The notes under the pieces: model-generated
Databases searched by the model: none
What the model saw: the letters and a program-made list of their open reading frames with translations, nothing else
Told to the model about the DNA's origin: nothing
In this document: positions 25,938 through 34,853 of the stretch, piece after piece
Layout: each line of letters starts with the position of its first letter
Position numbering within the stretch: position 1 is the first letter of the stretch
From: Bacillus sp. FJAT-50079
GTDB taxonomy: Bacteria > Bacillota > Bacilli > Bacillales > Bacillaceae_C
DNA length: 64,000 nucleotides
Reading direction: 5' to 3'
NCBI RefSeq assembly: GCF_018343515.1
Contig: NZ_JAGYPD010000001.1
Span: forward strand, 62,001-126,000
Position numbers and translations under genes: made by a program

Positions 25938-26477
25938 ATGTTAACTACTCAAACGAAAGATTCAGGCTGGTTAAAGCCCATTTTATTAGCGGTTATTATC
26001 GTAATCGTTGTTCGTACCTTTTTATTTTCTCCATATACAGTAAAAGGCGCCTCTATGGAGCCAACGCTTCATGATAGGGAACGTATCGTTGTAAGTAAAA
26101 CAAGCAACTGGATTGGCGATGTGAAAAGAAGCGATATTGTCATTATCAAAGGCTCCAGTGATAATTATGTGAAAAGAGTCATCGGCTTACCTGGAGATAC
26201 GCTTGAAATGAGGAATGATCAGCTGTATGTGAACAATAAACAGGTGCAAGAAAGCTATCTTCATGAATACAAATTAATTGCTAATGAAAAATACATGAAA
26301 TTAACAGAAGACTTCGGTCCCATTACCGTTCCTAAAGAACATTATTTTGTCATGGGGGATAATCGCCATAGAAGCATGGATAGCCGAAATGGTTTAGGAT
26401 ATATCGAGGAAAAGCAAATCATTGGAATAAGTAAATTTGTCATTTCACCAATTAAAAATATGCGCACAACCGAATAG
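25938..26477 (+). CDS. lepB: Type I signal peptidase (Sip/LepB)
   Basis: Cleaves Sec and Tat signal peptides at the outer face of the membrane. The 179-residue protein has one N-terminal membrane helix (about 14-32) and the catalytic boxes: Ser in KGASMEPTLHDRERIVV near residue 40, Lys in SDNYVKRVIGLPGD near residue 82, and GDNRHRSMDSR near residue 145. The single-helix layout matches Gram-positive Sip proteins. AAAGGAG precedes the ATG. Bacilli often carry several copies, so this is one of probably several paralogs. Confidence 0.93.
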   Translation: MLTTQTKDSGWLKPILLAVIIVIVVRTFLFSPYTVKGASMEPTLHDRERIVVSKTSNWIGDVKRSDIVIIKGSSDNYVKRVIGLPGDTLEMRNDQLYVNNKQVQESYLHEYKLIANEKYMKLTEDFGPITVPKEHYFVMGDNRHRSMDSRNGLGYIEEKQIIGISKFVISPIKNMRTTE

Positions 26478-26483
26478 AAGATA

Positions 26484-26519
26484 GAAAAAGGAGAAAATTC
26501 ATTGTTTTCTCCTTTTTCC
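26484..26519 (+). terminator. Terminator after the signal peptidase gene
   Basis: GAAAAAGGAGAAAA pairs with TTTTCTCCTTTTTC around a short loop, ending in a T-rich run. Confidence 0.75.
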
Positions 26520-26524
26520 ATCCC

Positions 26525-26611
26525 TTATCCACAGGCTTATACACATTATAAACAGATAAATCGCAATATTACCTGATATTATCCACAAGCGTTCATGTAA
26601 AGTTATCCACA
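26525..26611 (+). other. Cluster of four DnaA-box matches
   Basis: TTATCCACA occurs at 26525-26533, 26579-26587 and 26603-26611, and the common variant TTATACACA at 26537-26545, all on the same strand within 87 bp. TTATCCACA is the consensus bacterial DnaA box. The cluster lies in the gap between convergent genes (signal peptidase gene and a response regulator), so it is unlikely to be a promoter element. No dnaA or dnaN gene is nearby, so this is not oriC itself. Confidence 0.75.
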
Positions 26612-26661
26612 TCAAGAGTTCATTTTATATCCATTTGCAACGAATGTGGTATAAAAATAAG

Positions 26662-27264
26662 CTAAATCCACCCTTTATCCCGGGCAACCGTTATTGCTTC
26701 GATTTTATTTTTACAGTCTAGCTTTTGGATAATCTCTGACATATAATTTCTCACAGTGCCCGCCGATAGGAATCGTTCTTTAGATATTTCCTTTGATGTC
26801 TTCCCCGCTGCCGCTAATCGCAAAATATCAATCTCACGCTCTGTTAATGGATTATCCTCATGATAGGAATTCATAATTAACTCATGTGCAAATTCGCGTT
26901 TCCCTTGAATCACTCTCCGAATGCTTTCCGCCAATTCCTCAATCGAACCATCTTTTAATAAATATCCATGGACACCAGCCTTCACTGCCCGTTCAAAATA
27001 ACCTGGGCGCGCAAAGGTCGTTAATATGATTACTTTGCAATTAGAGGCCCTCTGCTTTAATTCAGTAGCGACTTCCAGCCCACTCATTAACGGCATTTCA
27101 ATGTCCATTACACAAATATCCGGCTGCAAGTCCAGCACGAGCTTTAACGCTTCTTCACCATTTTCTGCTTGACCAACCACTTCTATGTCCTCTTCAAAAT
27201 CAAGCAATGCACCAAGCGCTCCTCTTAACAATCTCTGATCTTCGGCTATAACGATCCGTATCAT
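26662..27264 (-). CDS. NarL-family response regulator (YvfU/DesR-like)
   Basis: Cytoplasmic transcription factor of the two-component pair with the kinase upstream. Receiver domain at residues 1-120 with the acidic pair in IVIAEDQ and phospho-acceptor Asp near residue 54 in VCVMDIEMPLMSG-like text (here DICVMDIEMPLMSG); LuxR/NarL helix-turn-helix at about 135-198 with LTEREIDILRLAAAGKTSKE. Its start overlaps the kinase stop by four bases. Order ATPase-permease-kinase-regulator matches B. subtilis yvfR-yvfS-yvfT-yvfU. It probably binds the TGAC-N4-GTCA dyad upstream of the ATPase gene. Confidence 0.88.
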   Translation of the reverse strand: MIRIVIAEDQRLLRGALGALLDFEEDIEVVGQAENGEEALKLVLDLQPDICVMDIEMPLMSGLEVATELKQRASNCKVIILTTFARPGYFERAVKAGVHGYLLKDGSIEELAESIRRVIQGKREFAHELIMNSYHEDNPLTEREIDILRLAAAGKTSKEISKERFLSAGTVRNYMSEIIQKLDCKNKIEAITVARDKGWI

Positions 27265-28388
27265 AAGGCAACCTCTGCTTTCTTTTCCTTCATCACCACT
27301 GGTATGTTCATTGTAATGCTTGTGCCCTGGCTTGGGTTGACATCGAGCTCCGCATCAATTAGCGCCAGCCTCTCTTTCATCCCTTTTAGCCCATTGCCTT
27401 TGTTCATTTCTTGCCCGGTAAATCCAACTCCGTCATCCTTCACTATAATCGTGTAGCTCCCTCTAGTTTTTCGAAACTCAATAAAGCAATGTGCTGCTTT
27501 ACTATGCTTCACAATATTCGTTGCTGCTTCACGAAGGCACATCCCGATAATATTTTGCTGCAACAACGGCATATCAGATACGTTTGACTCACCTTCAATA
27601 TAAACGGAAATACGAGCAGCTGAAAATATTTGCTGCATATCAGCTAGTTCATCGGCGACTGTCATCGTTCTCATGTCAGAGACAAGCTCACGCACTTGCC
27701 GTAAAGCTGAACGAGATGTCATTTCAATTTCCTTTGCTTCTGACTTTACCTTCTCCGGATCTTTTTCTGCTAATCGTTGTACGAGCTGGCTTTGCAAAGT
27801 AATGAGTGACAGCGTATGTCCCAATGTGTCGTGTAAATCCCGAGCAATTCGCACCCGTTCCTCTCGCTTAATTAAGTTTCTAATTTGTTCATTCGCTTCC
27901 TTAAGCTCCTTCTCCAATTCCATTCGTTTATTTATTGATCGAATGCCAAAAGGAGAAAGAAACATGACAAGTAAAAAGGGGTAAAAATAAAGCATTTCCC
28001 CCATAAGCCCTTGGATCGAGAGTATCAATGTAGTCAAAGATAATACGACGATAAAAAAAATCAAGGCGCGATCAAAATACTTTTTCGTTCCGAACCAGCC
28101 GATAAAATTAGCCGGGAAGAAGCCCATAAATAAGTTATTCGGATGATACGCTAAACTAAGGATAACGATGATGCCAATCTGCACAGTGAGCCAATATGAA
28201 TAGGCTTTGATTGATATTGGACTGTAAAGCTGCCTGTATGTCACTAAAAATAGCAAGATAAGGGCATAGCCAAGTACCATTTTTGTCCCTGTTAATTGTG
28301 AAATATAAAATAACGGCATCACTAAATAGATTAAAAAAACATATGGGAAAACGCCTAATGCTTCCGGGAACATTCGAAAATTCTTCAA
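27261..28388 (-). CDS. Sensor histidine kinase, HisKA_3 type (YvfT/DesK-like)
   Basis: Membrane sensor partnered with the NarL-type regulator. About five hydrophobic segments fill residues 10-155, then a coiled linker, the DHp motif RIARDLHDTLGHTLSLI with phospho-acceptor His near residue 185, and a C-terminal HATPase_c domain with KDDGVGFTGQEMNKGNGLKG (G1/G2 boxes). Few extracytoplasmic residues, so it likely senses membrane state or works with the adjacent transporter, as DesK and Bce-like intramembrane sensors do. Start is a TTG, three bases after the permease stop, so tight coupling is likely. Confidence 0.87.
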   Translation of the reverse strand: MKNFRMFPEALGVFPYVFLIYLVMPLFYISQLTGTKMVLGYALILLFLVTYRQLYSPISIKAYSYWLTVQIGIIVILSLAYHPNNLFMGFFPANFIGWFGTKKYFDRALIFFIVVLSLTTLILSIQGLMGEMLYFYPFLLVMFLSPFGIRSINKRMELEKELKEANEQIRNLIKREERVRIARDLHDTLGHTLSLITLQSQLVQRLAEKDPEKVKSEAKEIEMTSRSALRQVRELVSDMRTMTVADELADMQQIFSAARISVYIEGESNVSDMPLLQQNIIGMCLREAATNIVKHSKAAHCFIEFRKTRGSYTIIVKDDGVGFTGQEMNKGNGLKGMKERLALIDAELDVNPSQGTSITMNIPVVMKEKKAEVAL

Positions 28389-28391
28389 ATC

Positions 28392-29129
28392 CTACACCGC
28401 TTCCTGTTTCCTTCTTATATATGTTGATAGTAACATGAATAATAGAAGGTATGCCGCTAAAACAGCAAAATTCCTGAATTGAGGGCCGTGACCGCGGATA
28501 ATTTCCCATGCACCATTCGCGAAATGAAAAGCTGGGAGCCAAGCACTAATGGACTGAATCGTTTTTGGTAAAACCTCCATTGGCATCCACATTCCGCCGG
28601 TAATCGCGAGCACCATATATACAACATTGCTTACCCCCGCAGCTGTATCCACTCGTTTCATCATGCCGAATAATACACCCATCGCTAAGAAAGGGAGCGA
28701 GGCAAGTAAAATCCAGATCCCACTCATGATCCACTGTAAAGCGGATAAAGAGACTCCATTCACTAACACACCTGTTAAAAAAATGATCAAAATCGATAAG
28801 ACATGGATCATCGTCTGGCCGATCATTTTGGCACAGAAATATACGCTTCCTGACAATGGCGTCACCTTGATGAACCTTGTCCACCCCTCCTTATTTTCTT
28901 CTACCATTCGGATTCCTAATGTCATGATCGCACTGCCCATCACGCTGAATGTCGTTATCGACATTAAAAAATGGGCATCCCACAATGATTTATCTGGAAC
29001 ATCAAGATTCATCACCTTTGTGAAAATAATGTAAAAGACAATCGGCATGAAAAGAGACCAAAAAATATAGTATGGATTACGAAGGATACGGATGATCTCT
29101 ATTTTGCATTGATGAATGAAAATAGCCAT
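28392..29129 (-). CDS. ABC-2 type efflux permease (YvfS-like)
   Basis: Membrane subunit of an ABC exporter. The 245-residue protein has about six transmembrane segments with an ABC2_membrane layout and ends in a short basic tail (IRRKQEAV). It is one base from the ATPase gene and four from the kinase gene in one operon. Substrate unknown; in this class the two-component partner commonly responds to membrane-active compounds or lipid order. Confidence 0.85.
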   Translation of the reverse strand: MAIFIHQCKIEIIRILRNPYYIFWSLFMPIVFYIIFTKVMNLDVPDKSLWDAHFLMSITTFSVMGSAIMTLGIRMVEENKEGWTRFIKVTPLSGSVYFCAKMIGQTMIHVLSILIIFLTGVLVNGVSLSALQWIMSGIWILLASLPFLAMGVLFGMMKRVDTAAGVSNVVYMVLAITGGMWMPMEVLPKTIQSISAWLPAFHFANGAWEIIRGHGPQFRNFAVLAAYLLLFMLLSTYIRRKQEAV

Positions 29130-30029
29130 TTACATCGCCTCCCTTTCTTCGGTCAATTGTTCGAATGCTTCTTCAAGCCGGCCTTTTTCAATCTGGATGT
29201 CCTCTATATTTAGTCTTTCTTCAAAAATTTTTGTAAGCACCGCATCCGTGTCATCCGTAATCATAAAGGTTCGGCCTTCTTGCTCAAACACCTCAGCGAT
29301 AAAAGGCAGTTTGATCCAATCTTCCTTTGAAATTGTACATCTAGCGATAAAGGAAACGGACTGCTTTAATAACTTCCCTTTTATATCTTTAGGATCACCA
29401 TCAGCGATGACTACCCCTTTATCGAATAAAATAATCCGGTCAGCAATATCGTCTGCTTCCTGTAAATAATGAGTAGAAAAAAGGATCGTCTTTCCTTGAT
29501 TTGCGAGTCCCCTTACTGTGTCCCAAAAAACCTTTCGTGCTGAAATATCCATCCCTACTGTCGGCTCATCAAAAAACATTAAATCCGGATTACCTGCTAA
29601 TGCGAGTGCAAATCCCACTCTTCGCTTTTGTCCGCCCGATAATTTCTCTGTTCTTTTATTTAATTCTTCCTGATTCAGCCCAGTCAGCTTGATCAACAGC
29701 TCCATTGATAATGGGTTTGGATAGTAGCTCCTACATAACTTAATTAATTCTTTCACTTTTAATCCATCCATTAAACTTACTTCCTGCAGCATAACACCAA
29801 TTTTTTCACGAACTGTCTTACTCGTTGCTTCTTGATGAAATAATTTTACTTCACCATTCGTTGGATGCAACAGTCCAAGCATCATAAGCATTGTCGTCGA
29901 TTTTCCAGCTCCATTCGGTCCAAGAATCGCTACAACTTCACCTTGCTTAATTGAAAATGAAACATGATTTACGGCCTTCTTATCTTTAAACATTTTCGTT
30001 AATTCTTTTATTTTTACTACCGTCTCCAT
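29130..30029 (-). CDS. ABC exporter ATPase (YvfR-like)
   Basis: Nucleotide-binding subunit of the exporter. It has Walker A GPNGAGKSTT near residue 38, signature LSGGQKRRVGFALAL, Walker B LMFFDEPTVGMD, and a 90-residue C-terminal extension typical of CcmA/DrrA-type ATPases. ATG 30027-30029 is selected because GAGGTGA lies six bases before it; the in-frame TTG two codons upstream is inside that spacing. First gene of the operon; a dyad operator candidate lies at 30104-30115. Confidence 0.88.
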   Translation of the reverse strand: METVVKIKELTKMFKDKKAVNHVSFSIKQGEVVAILGPNGAGKSTTMLMMLGLLHPTNGEVKLFHQEATSKTVREKIGVMLQEVSLMDGLKVKELIKLCRSYYPNPLSMELLIKLTGLNQEELNKRTEKLSGGQKRRVGFALALAGNPDLMFFDEPTVGMDISARKVFWDTVRGLANQGKTILFSTHYLQEADDIADRIILFDKGVVIADGDPKDIKGKLLKQSVSFIARCTISKEDWIKLPFIAEVFEQEGRTFMITDDTDAVLTKIFEERLNIEDIQIEKGRLEEAFEQLTEEREAM

Positions 30030-30090
30030 TAACAATCACCTCTTACTGCCATTTTAAACAAGGATAGAAAAGTTGATTAGTTGATTATGT

Positions 30091-30121
30091 AATGAAATCG
30101 AGATGACATCTGTCATTTTCT
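30091..30121 (-). promoter_or_regulatory. Candidate response-regulator operator upstream of the YvfR-like gene
   Basis: TGACATCTGTCA (30104-30115) is a dyad TGAC-N4-GTCA. The 30-bp block ATGAAATCGAG-(A)-TGAC...GTCATTTTCT is repeated almost unchanged at 34716-34745 ahead of the other exporter's ATPase gene, at a similar distance from the start codon. NarL-family regulators such as DesR bind short dyads of this sort. Confidence 0.65.
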
Positions 30122-30188
30122 TTTGGAACCTTCTTATTATTCAATCGTAGTATTCATATGAGCCTTTTTAGAGAAAGGAGGATGTTCC

Positions 30189-31319
30189 ATGACAGCGAAT
30201 CAATCGGTCGGGTTCGGCTGCCTCGTTCCCAGCATTGGGCTTGCTTTGATGATCTTTTTTTTAACGAATGGAAACGTGCTAACTGGAATTCTCATTATTT
30301 TCATATCGATATTATTATCCATCTTTTTATTTAGCTCTTTGGCAGTAAAAGATCATATCTTAAAAGAGCATGAGAAATATTTGTTGACATTTCTTCCTCT
30401 TGATAAGGATTTTAAAGAAACACAATCATTCATTTCCTCCGATGCCTTAACGAGAATCGCGTATGATGAGAGTGGGAAACGAATTGGTATTTTGGCACCA
30501 ATAGAGAAACATGTAAAACTAACGACACAAACATATAAAAAAATGCCATATGACGTATTTTTATATGACTATTCCGATTTACTAGCTGTTGAAATTTCTG
30601 AGAATGGCTTTCCAATCGCCACAGCAACAAGGCGTTCATCAGCTGCGCGATTTTTATTGGAGATAGATTTAAGAAAAGAATATGAGGAGAATTTTGGAAA
30701 ACGTGCGACAAGTCAGTTCATTCCCGAACGGATTGAAACGATGGTGCTCAAAATACTTGTCAACGATCCGGCTAAACCGATTCATATGATTCGCTTTTTT
30801 GGTAATCAAACGACTGGAGTCCTACATAAATTTAACTCCGAATTGAAATATCGCCAGCACATCAATGAAATGAGGCAATGGTTTGTGATCATGAATAATG
30901 CAATGAAGGACGCAGATAAAGATGGATATCATTCTGCTGAAAGAAAAAAGACGATTCCATCCGTTGCTGGAGTGTTGGCTCATCCATCTAACGCTGTGGT
31001 AGAAGAAGAAGTTTCCTCGCGTATGGAGGAGGAGAATTCAACTACGTTTGATTATCTGTTTTATCCAGATGAGTTAGAGAAGGAGCCTGAAATGGAAGAA
31101 TTGATTCCTTCCGCTGTTGAAGAATTGGATCGACCAGCTATCAACGCGGAAGAAGAAGAGACTTCAACTCAGATTGATTATCTGTTTTATCCGGATGAGT
31201 TAGAAAAAACTCCTGAATTGGAAGAGCCGATTAAAGAAGATCCATTTGCTGATTTTGAAGAGTTTTTGCAACGTAATAAAAGCAAACAATTTGGTCATAA
31301 CAATGAAAAGAATAAGTAG
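30189..31319 (+). CDS. Hypothetical membrane-anchored protein with acidic duplicated tail
   Basis: I do not recognise a family. The 376-residue product starts with two hydrophobic segments (about residues 8-27 and 32-52), then a soluble region of about 200 residues, then an acidic low-complexity tail. The tail has a 42-codon duplication: DYLFYPDELEKEPEMEE near residue 288 and DYLFYPDELEKTPELEE near residue 330, conserved in DNA as well. A strong GAAAGGAGGATG site precedes the ATG. It is divergent from the YvfR-like operon and ends at a terminator. Likely a cytoplasm-facing membrane protein; no function proposed. Confidence 0.8.
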   Translation: MTANQSVGFGCLVPSIGLALMIFFLTNGNVLTGILIIFISILLSIFLFSSLAVKDHILKEHEKYLLTFLPLDKDFKETQSFISSDALTRIAYDESGKRIGILAPIEKHVKLTTQTYKKMPYDVFLYDYSDLLAVEISENGFPIATATRRSSAARFLLEIDLRKEYEENFGKRATSQFIPERIETMVLKILVNDPAKPIHMIRFFGNQTTGVLHKFNSELKYRQHINEMRQWFVIMNNAMKDADKDGYHSAERKKTIPSVAGVLAHPSNAVVEEEVSSRMEEENSTTFDYLFYPDELEKEPEMEELIPSAVEELDRPAINAEEEETSTQIDYLFYPDELEKTPELEEPIKEDPFADFEEFLQRNKSKQFGHNNEKNK

Positions 31320-31331
31320 TACGTATGGTTT

Positions 31332-31366
31332 AAAAAATCCCTGAAGAAAATTCCAGGGATTTTTTG
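31332..31366. terminator. Terminator between convergent genes
   Basis: AAAAAATCCCTGAA pairs with TTCCAGGGATTTTTT around a four-base loop, serving the plus-strand hypothetical gene and the minus-strand efflux permease. Confidence 0.85.
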
Positions 31367-31370
31367 CTTT

Positions 31371-32453
31371 CTATCCATTTCTTTTTTCCATCACATTAAT
31401 CCCAACACCCATCATGACGACAGACATTAACAGCAAAATACTCGCCGGTTTAAGTAATTCAATATAGCCATATCCATGGATGGTCGCCCCCTTTAAAAGC
31501 TCCATTCCATAAAGGAGCGGGGAGAATTTTCCCAATAAAAGCATGATTTCTGATGAAACAATTTCAATCGGCCAATAGGCGCCTCCAAGCATCGCAAGGC
31601 TAACAGATAGGAGCGGAATGAGCGCATTAAAATGGCGCGTCGATTTTGATAAAGCCGCGACCAACATACAGAGCGAAACGATTGTTAAGACATATGGAAT
31701 AAGAATAATGAGCGTTTTAGCAAAGCCACCGTGGAAGTCGACTCCAGCAAAATAACGAAAGCTAACAAAAACGAGAACGACTTGAGCGTATCCCATCATA
31801 AAGCTGTACAAAAGATTTCCGACATACATTTCCCATTTTTTCGTCGGCGTCACAATCATCCGATCCCATATCCGTTCACGCTTTTCATCTAAAATATGAA
31901 TGACATTATAAGCAATCGTATAAATAACAAAAAATAAGGAAAAGCCGAATATCCCTTGAAGAGAGGCATCAATCATCTTTAACTCGTTATTTTGAAAGTT
32001 ACCGATCTTAATATCAAAGAGTGGATTGGCCGCAGCCGTCTCCCAAATTTGATCAACTTTTTTCTTATCGAAGGAAGCAATCAGCTCAGCCTTTTGTATT
32101 TTCTCAGAATATACCGCTTTAACATATTGATCAAGCAAAGGGATATTAGCTGATTGAGTTGTAATAAGAATGGTATAGTGATCATCATAGGCGAGTAACC
32201 CCGCTTCAACCTTCCCCTCTTTCACAGCCTTCCGCAAATCACTTTCGTTCATCGATTGAAAGAAAAACAGCTCTGATTCCTTTAATTGATGAAACTCCCC
32301 CTGCGTCAGCTCACTATACACAGGAATTTTCACCTTGCCATCATCATTTTTTCCAACAAAGAAAGCAAACATCATGCAAACGGCTGTCATCAGCAAAAAC
32401 AACCATGGCTTCCGCTTAAATAAACGAAATTTCGTTAGGATGATTCCCTTCAT
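31371..32453 (-). CDS. ABC-2 efflux permease (LnrN/YfiN-like)
   Basis: Second membrane subunit of the LnrLMN-like exporter. About 360 residues: one N-terminal hydrophobic segment, a 140-residue extracytoplasmic domain, then five or six helices at the C-terminal half, as in ABC2_membrane_3 proteins. ATG 32451-32453 with GGGGGTGG upstream is the likely start, overlapping the stop of the first permease by four bases. In B. subtilis the cognate system exports linearmycin-type polyenes; whether that applies here is inference from gene order and kind. Confidence 0.83.
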   Translation of the reverse strand: MKGIILTKFRLFKRKPWLFLLMTAVCMMFAFFVGKNDDGKVKIPVYSELTQGEFHQLKESELFFFQSMNESDLRKAVKEGKVEAGLLAYDDHYTILITTQSANIPLLDQYVKAVYSEKIQKAELIASFDKKKVDQIWETAAANPLFDIKIGNFQNNELKMIDASLQGIFGFSLFFVIYTIAYNVIHILDEKRERIWDRMIVTPTKKWEMYVGNLLYSFMMGYAQVVLVFVSFRYFAGVDFHGGFAKTLIILIPYVLTIVSLCMLVAALSKSTRHFNALIPLLSVSLAMLGGAYWPIEIVSSEIMLLLGKFSPLLYGMELLKGATIHGYGYIELLKPASILLLMSVVMMGVGINVMEKRNG

Positions 32454-33712
32454 ACGGCCACCCCCTTCCTTGAAAAAACAAACCAAGCGATCGCCGATAC
32501 GATTGTTGTAAATAGAAGCAACACAGTAATATGATCGATCACTTCAGTCACTCCAGCCCCTTGAAAGATATTTAAATATGCGGACATCGCTGCCCCATTT
32601 GGTGTATATTGTCCAACTTGCTCCAACACTTCCGACATCGTCATAACCGGTACAAAGCTCCCACCAACAAAGGAAAGTACGGCAACAAAAGAGGTCATAA
32701 ATAATTTGGATGCCACATCTGTATTGAAATAATGATTAAGCGCCGTGAGTAAAACGGTAATGCCAGCAACCGCCACGCATAGTGATATCGTGACACATAG
32801 GAAGGAAAGGAAATTCGGCCAATACACCTTGAAAAAGAGGGCCGCACCACCGAATAAAATGCCAAGCTGCAACAATGCAATCACGATCGCCGAGAAAAAC
32901 ACACTTCCTAAATATGTCCAGCTAGGTACGTTGGCAAGTAAAATGCGATCAAATAGATGTTCCTTCTTCTCTATAAACGTCCGCGCACTAATTGTTGACG
33001 CAATAAATAATACAAACATGACACCCATTCCAACTGCGTAATAATTAAAAGCACTAATTGGCTCGCGATTAGCAACCGTCTCAATTGATCCCTTTACATT
33101 TGGTACAGATATGACTTCTTCTGATTGCAATTCTTTGCCGAGCATCGCACTAAGCGTATACTGTTCTTGGAAAACCGTTATAACATCCTCAACGATCGAG
33201 GCAGACAGTTCCTTTCCTTCATTCGAATAGATCATTAATGCTGGCACGTCCGTTTGTTCAATAAAAGCAGAGTAAAGCAACTGACTCGTAAACTGTTCGG
33301 GCACTTCAATGATCGCTGAATATTCCCCTTCCTTTTTTGCCGCTTGGAACTGATCGATTGGCAGTTCCTCCAACGTCATCACTGAACGTAGCTCATCACT
33401 GCCAAATATAGTATCTGCGAGCATCGGAATCGGTAATACATGCTCAGCCTGCTGCAAGAGCTGTTCTTTCATCTCAACAGGAATTGGAAGCTTTTCAAGA
33501 TCTTCTTTGAACTTCGTTAGCTCCTCTTCATCATTCGAATGCATCACCAATCCGACTTTTCCCTCGATCACTTGCCCTTCCCCATTAAGTACACTTCCTA
33601 AGGCAAAACCAAGAATGATGATCAATATAAAAGGCATGGCAACGAGGACGAGCAATTCTTGCGGATTTCGAATAAGCAGCAATAATTCTTTTTTTATAAA
33701 AGATAATAACAT
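32450..33712 (-). CDS. ABC-2 efflux permease (LnrM/YfiM-like)
   Basis: First membrane subunit of the exporter, about 420 residues. It begins with KKELLLLIRNPQELLVLVAMP, typical of ABC2_membrane_3 proteins, then one helix, a roughly 190-residue extracytoplasmic domain and a C-terminal cluster of helices. ATG 33710-33712 is preferred because GAGGAATT is seven bases upstream. It is tucked between the ATPase and the other permease with overlapping ends. Confidence 0.84.
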   Translation of the reverse strand: MLLSFIKKELLLLIRNPQELLVLVAMPFILIIILGFALGSVLNGEGQVIEGKVGLVMHSNDEEELTKFKEDLEKLPIPVEMKEQLLQQAEHVLPIPMLADTIFGSDELRSVMTLEELPIDQFQAAKKEGEYSAIIEVPEQFTSQLLYSAFIEQTDVPALMIYSNEGKELSASIVEDVITVFQEQYTLSAMLGKELQSEEVISVPNVKGSIETVANREPISAFNYYAVGMGVMFVLFIASTISARTFIEKKEHLFDRILLANVPSWTYLGSVFFSAIVIALLQLGILFGGAALFFKVYWPNFLSFLCVTISLCVAVAGITVLLTALNHYFNTDVASKLFMTSFVAVLSFVGGSFVPVMTMSEVLEQVGQYTPNGAAMSAYLNIFQGAGVTEVIDHITVLLLFTTIVSAIAWFVFSRKGVAV

Positions 33713-33714
33713 CG

Positions 33715-34647
33715 TCAATTCCTCAACGCCCTTCCCGTTAAGTGAAGAAACACATCTTCAAGTGTAGGTGTTTGAATCTCAATGCCGAGGATGACTGCCC
33801 CCGTTTCCTCCGCAAGTGAAAAGATGGTTGAAAATAACGGAACATCTTTCGAAGCAACAATTGTCATCAACTGGTCACGCTCATCGACACTTGAAATAAC
33901 GGGCTCTGCCTTTAACATGTGAATAAAGGCCTGATTATGCCGCTCAATCCGCACTTGTATTGTTTGTTCAGCCGCTAAAATATGTTTAATCTCATCTTTT
34001 GTCCCAGCAGCAATAATCGTGCCGCGATCCATAATATAAATACGGTCACAAAGAAACTCAACTTCCTCCATATAATGGCTCGTGTACAAAATCGTCATAT
34101 TTAATTCCTTGTTTAATCGTTTGACCGAATCCAAAATATAATTTCGTGATTGAGGATCAATGCCTACCGTCGGCTCATCCATAATTAATATTTCTGGCTC
34201 ATGCAAAAGTGCCGCACCAATATTCAATCGCCGCTTCATTCCACCCGAAAAATGCTTCACAAGCTTTTTACCTTGATCATCAAGCCCGATCAGTGTGAGC
34301 ACCTCATCTATTTTTCTTTTCAACTCCGGATTCTTCATTTTTTGAATGCGCCCGAAAAACTCCAAATTTTCCCTAGCTGTAAGATCTTCATATAAAGCAA
34401 GCTCTTGCGGAACGACTCCTAACTTCGCCCGTAACAGTTGCGGATTTTTCAACACATCGACTTGCTGAAAGCGAACCTCTCCAGCCGTCGGTGAAATAAG
34501 TGATGACATCATAGCGATCGCTGTCGATTTTCCTGCACCGTTTGGGCCAAGCAGCCCGACAATTTCTCCCCGCTCTAAATAGAGGTTTATCCCTTGAACA
34601 GCCTTATGTTGTTTAAAATGCTTCGTCAATTCGACCACTTCAAGCAT
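33715..34647 (-). CDS. ABC exporter ATPase (LnrL/YfiL-like)
   Basis: Energises the two permeases that follow. The 310-residue protein has Walker A GPNGAGKSTAIAMM near residue 38, signature FSGGMKRRLNIGAALL, Walker B ILIMDEPTVGID and a long C-terminal regulatory part. GGGGAGGA precedes the ATG. The kinase-regulator-ATPase-permease-permease order on this strand equals lnrJKLMN, but here the regulator has its own terminator and a 0.74-kb repeat array separates it from this gene. A dyad operator candidate sits at 34728-34739. Confidence 0.87.
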   Translation of the reverse strand: MLEVVELTKHFKQHKAVQGINLYLERGEIVGLLGPNGAGKSTAIAMMSSLISPTAGEVRFQQVDVLKNPQLLRAKLGVVPQELALYEDLTARENLEFFGRIQKMKNPELKRKIDEVLTLIGLDDQGKKLVKHFSGGMKRRLNIGAALLHEPEILIMDEPTVGIDPQSRNYILDSVKRLNKELNMTILYTSHYMEEVEFLCDRIYIMDRGTIIAAGTKDEIKHILAAEQTIQVRIERHNQAFIHMLKAEPVISSVDERDQLMTIVASKDVPLFSTIFSLAEETGAVILGIEIQTPTLEDVFLHLTGRALRN

Positions 34648-34715
34648 TCTATCCTCCCCTTTCTCGTTAACTTCATTCTACGGTGATACCAATGACATTC
34701 CTACTGCCGCTCGTC

Positions 34716-34745
34716 ATGAAATCGAGGTGACCTTAGTCATTTTCT
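34716..34745 (-). promoter_or_regulatory. Candidate response-regulator operator upstream of the LnrL-like gene
   Basis: TGACCTTAGTCA (34728-34739) is the same TGAC-N4-GTCA dyad as at 30104, within a shared block beginning ATGAAATCGAG and ending GTCATTTTCT. It is about 80 bp upstream of the ATPase start codon. Confidence 0.65.
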
Positions 34746-34853
34746 GATCATGAATGATCAGAGATGCCCGCTAGTTGCACGGTAGTAAAATCAATCATGA
34801 GCGTGGTTGACCTTATTTTCATAAATACGGTATTTCTCAGATCATTAAGCGAG

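Noticed and set aside
26521-26660. Chromosomal replication origin
   Set aside because: Four DnaA boxes are present, but there is no dnaA/dnaN, no AT-rich unwinding element with DnaA-trios that I can see, and the flanking genes are not origin-linked.
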